Program-made: the position numbers and the translations under genes
Source of the DNA: AP-15 sp963814805
GTDB taxonomy: Bacteria > Pseudomonadota > Alphaproteobacteria > ATCC43930 > CGMCC-115725
Reading direction: 5' to 3'
DNA: 64,000 nucleotides
Assembly (NCBI GenBank): GCA_963814805.1
Contig: CAWFER010000015.1
Span: 310,001-374,000 of the forward strand
Shown here: in pieces, positions 63,450 through 64,000 of the stretch
How positions within the stretch are numbered: the stretch's first letter is position 1
Layout: each line of letters opens with the position of its first letter
Notes under the pieces: generated by a model
What the model was told of the DNA's origin: nothing
What the model saw: the letters and a program-made list of their open reading frames with translations, nothing else
Databases searched by the model: none

Positions 63450-64000
63450 ATGCAGATTGGCTTCAACCTGCCGATCAGCGGCGCGCTGTCGGAGCCGGCG
63501 ATCATGACCCGGATCGCGCGGCAGGGCGAGGCGCTAGGCTACGACTACCTGACCCTGACCGATCATATTGTGCTGCCGAACCTGAAGGCGCCGGGCTACC
63601 CCTATTCGGAGAGCGGCGAGTTCTTCGGCGACGGCCCGCAGCGGCGCCACGACCAGCTGACCGCGGCCGCCTATATCGCGGCGGAAACCCGGCGCATCCG
63701 CATGGTGCTGGCGGTGATGGTGGCGCCCTATCGGCCGGCCGTGCTCGCCGCCAAGATGCTGGCGACGATCGATGTGCTGTCGGGCGGCCGGCTGACCGTC
63801 GGCATCGGCGCCGGCTGGCTCGAAGCCGAATTCGACGCGGTGGCGGTGACGCCCTTTGCCGCGCGCGGGGCGGTCACCGACGAGTACATCGGCGCCTTCC
63901 GCACCCTGTGGACCGAGGAGCGGCCCCGCCTCGACGGCCAGTGGGTAAAGTTCGACGAGGTGCTGTTCGAGCCAAAGCCGGTGCAGCAGCCGCACCCGCC
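63450..64000 (+). CDS. LLM-class F420-type oxidoreductase (3'-truncated by the window)
   Basis: 183 residues are visible and the frame runs off the end. AGGAGG lies six bases before ATG 63450. Sequence MQIGFNLPISGALSEPAIMTRIARQGEALGYDYLTLTDHIVLP, then RIRMVLAVMVAPYRPAVLAAKMLATIDVLSGGRLTVGIGAGWLEAEF near 87-130 and RTLWTEERPRLDGQWVKFDEVLFEPKP at the end. This is the luciferase-like group often annotated as F420-dependent, although FMN use is equally possible. The substrate is unknown. Confidence 0.9.
   Translation, partial: MQIGFNLPISGALSEPAIMTRIARQGEALGYDYLTLTDHIVLPNLKAPGYPYSESGEFFGDGPQRRHDQLTAAAYIAAETRRIRMVLAVMVAPYRPAVLAAKMLATIDVLSGGRLTVGIGAGWLEAEFDAVAVTPFAARGAVTDEYIGAFRTLWTEERPRLDGQWVKFDEVLFEPKPVQQPHP

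Overview
This window is high-GC DNA from an alphaproteobacterium, probably of the Rhodospirillales/Acetobacterales kind. The evidence is the NadQ-type NAD regulator, the fused transaldolase-phosphoglucose isomerase, the NAD-type short 6-phosphogluconate dehydrogenase, the fabD-fabG-acpP-fabF-mltG-yicC-gmk order and typical alphaproteobacterial intergenic palindromes. Genus is not resolvable from the sequence. No rRNA, tRNA or CRISPR array was seen.

Layout. 1-1843: the end of a CNNM/CorC-type membrane protein and an anti-sigma-like protein. 2045-13124: a co-directional operon carrying the whole pentose phosphate pathway (gluconokinase, transketolase, Tal-Pgi fusion, Gnd, Zwf, Rpe-6PGL fusion, RpiA) and a Cof-type HAD phosphatase. 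13174-22937: housekeeping and envelope genes (FolD, a PEP-mutase-family lyase, NadQ, a soluble histidine kinase, YifB/ComM, DoxX, GmhA/GmhB, an exosortase-associated glycosyltransferase, a lipoprotein). 23016-29437: queuosine synthesis (tgt-queF-queG and queA), with tgt and queA separated by an insert that holds a complete IS5-like element and an AT-rich orphan gene; the last codons of queA occur at both insert edges. 29615-33585: sulfite/nitrite reductase, siroheme-synthase N-terminal domain, a dehydrogenase and two lipoproteins. 33712-38830: an unusual surface-modification-like cluster with two divergent paralogues of an unrecognised family, an FkbM methyltransferase and a sulfotransferase-TPR protein. 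38913-42273: flavin monooxygenase, a broken PEP-CTERM protein and an acyl-CoA dehydrogenase. 42365-51139: parC, gmk, yicC, mltG, fabF, acpP, fabG, fabD, all on the minus strand. 51316-53706: rpsF-rpsR-DUF2232-rplI. 53827-64000: CFA-type methyltransferase, enoyl-CoA hydratase, luciferase-like enzymes, an adenylate cyclase, a two-subunit aconitase-X dehydratase, a Deg-type protease, ssb, a superinfection-immunity-like small membrane protein and a beta-hydroxyacid dehydrogenase.

A strong feature of this sequence is the number of single-base frameshifts in otherwise well conserved genes: tal-pgi, queG, sulfite reductase, the 31977 dehydrogenase, the 33712 paralogue, acyl-CoA dehydrogenase, gmk, yicC, mltG, fabF and fabD. 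Nearly all that I could resolve are one extra base, and at least sixteen fall within 44964-48899, across genes that should be essential or important. This looks much more like base-calling or assembly error than gene decay; I give these loci as full-length CDS with the frameshift positions stated.

Pathway logic: glucose-6-phosphate and gluconate enter the pentose phosphate operon. Tgt, QueF, QueG and QueA make queuosine in tRNA. The sulfite reductase needs siroheme, which the following gene helps to make. The fab/mltG/gmk block and the S6-S18-L9 block are conserved housekeeping operons. The exosortase-associated glycosyltransferase and the PEP-CTERM tail suggest that the genome has an exosortase system elsewhere.
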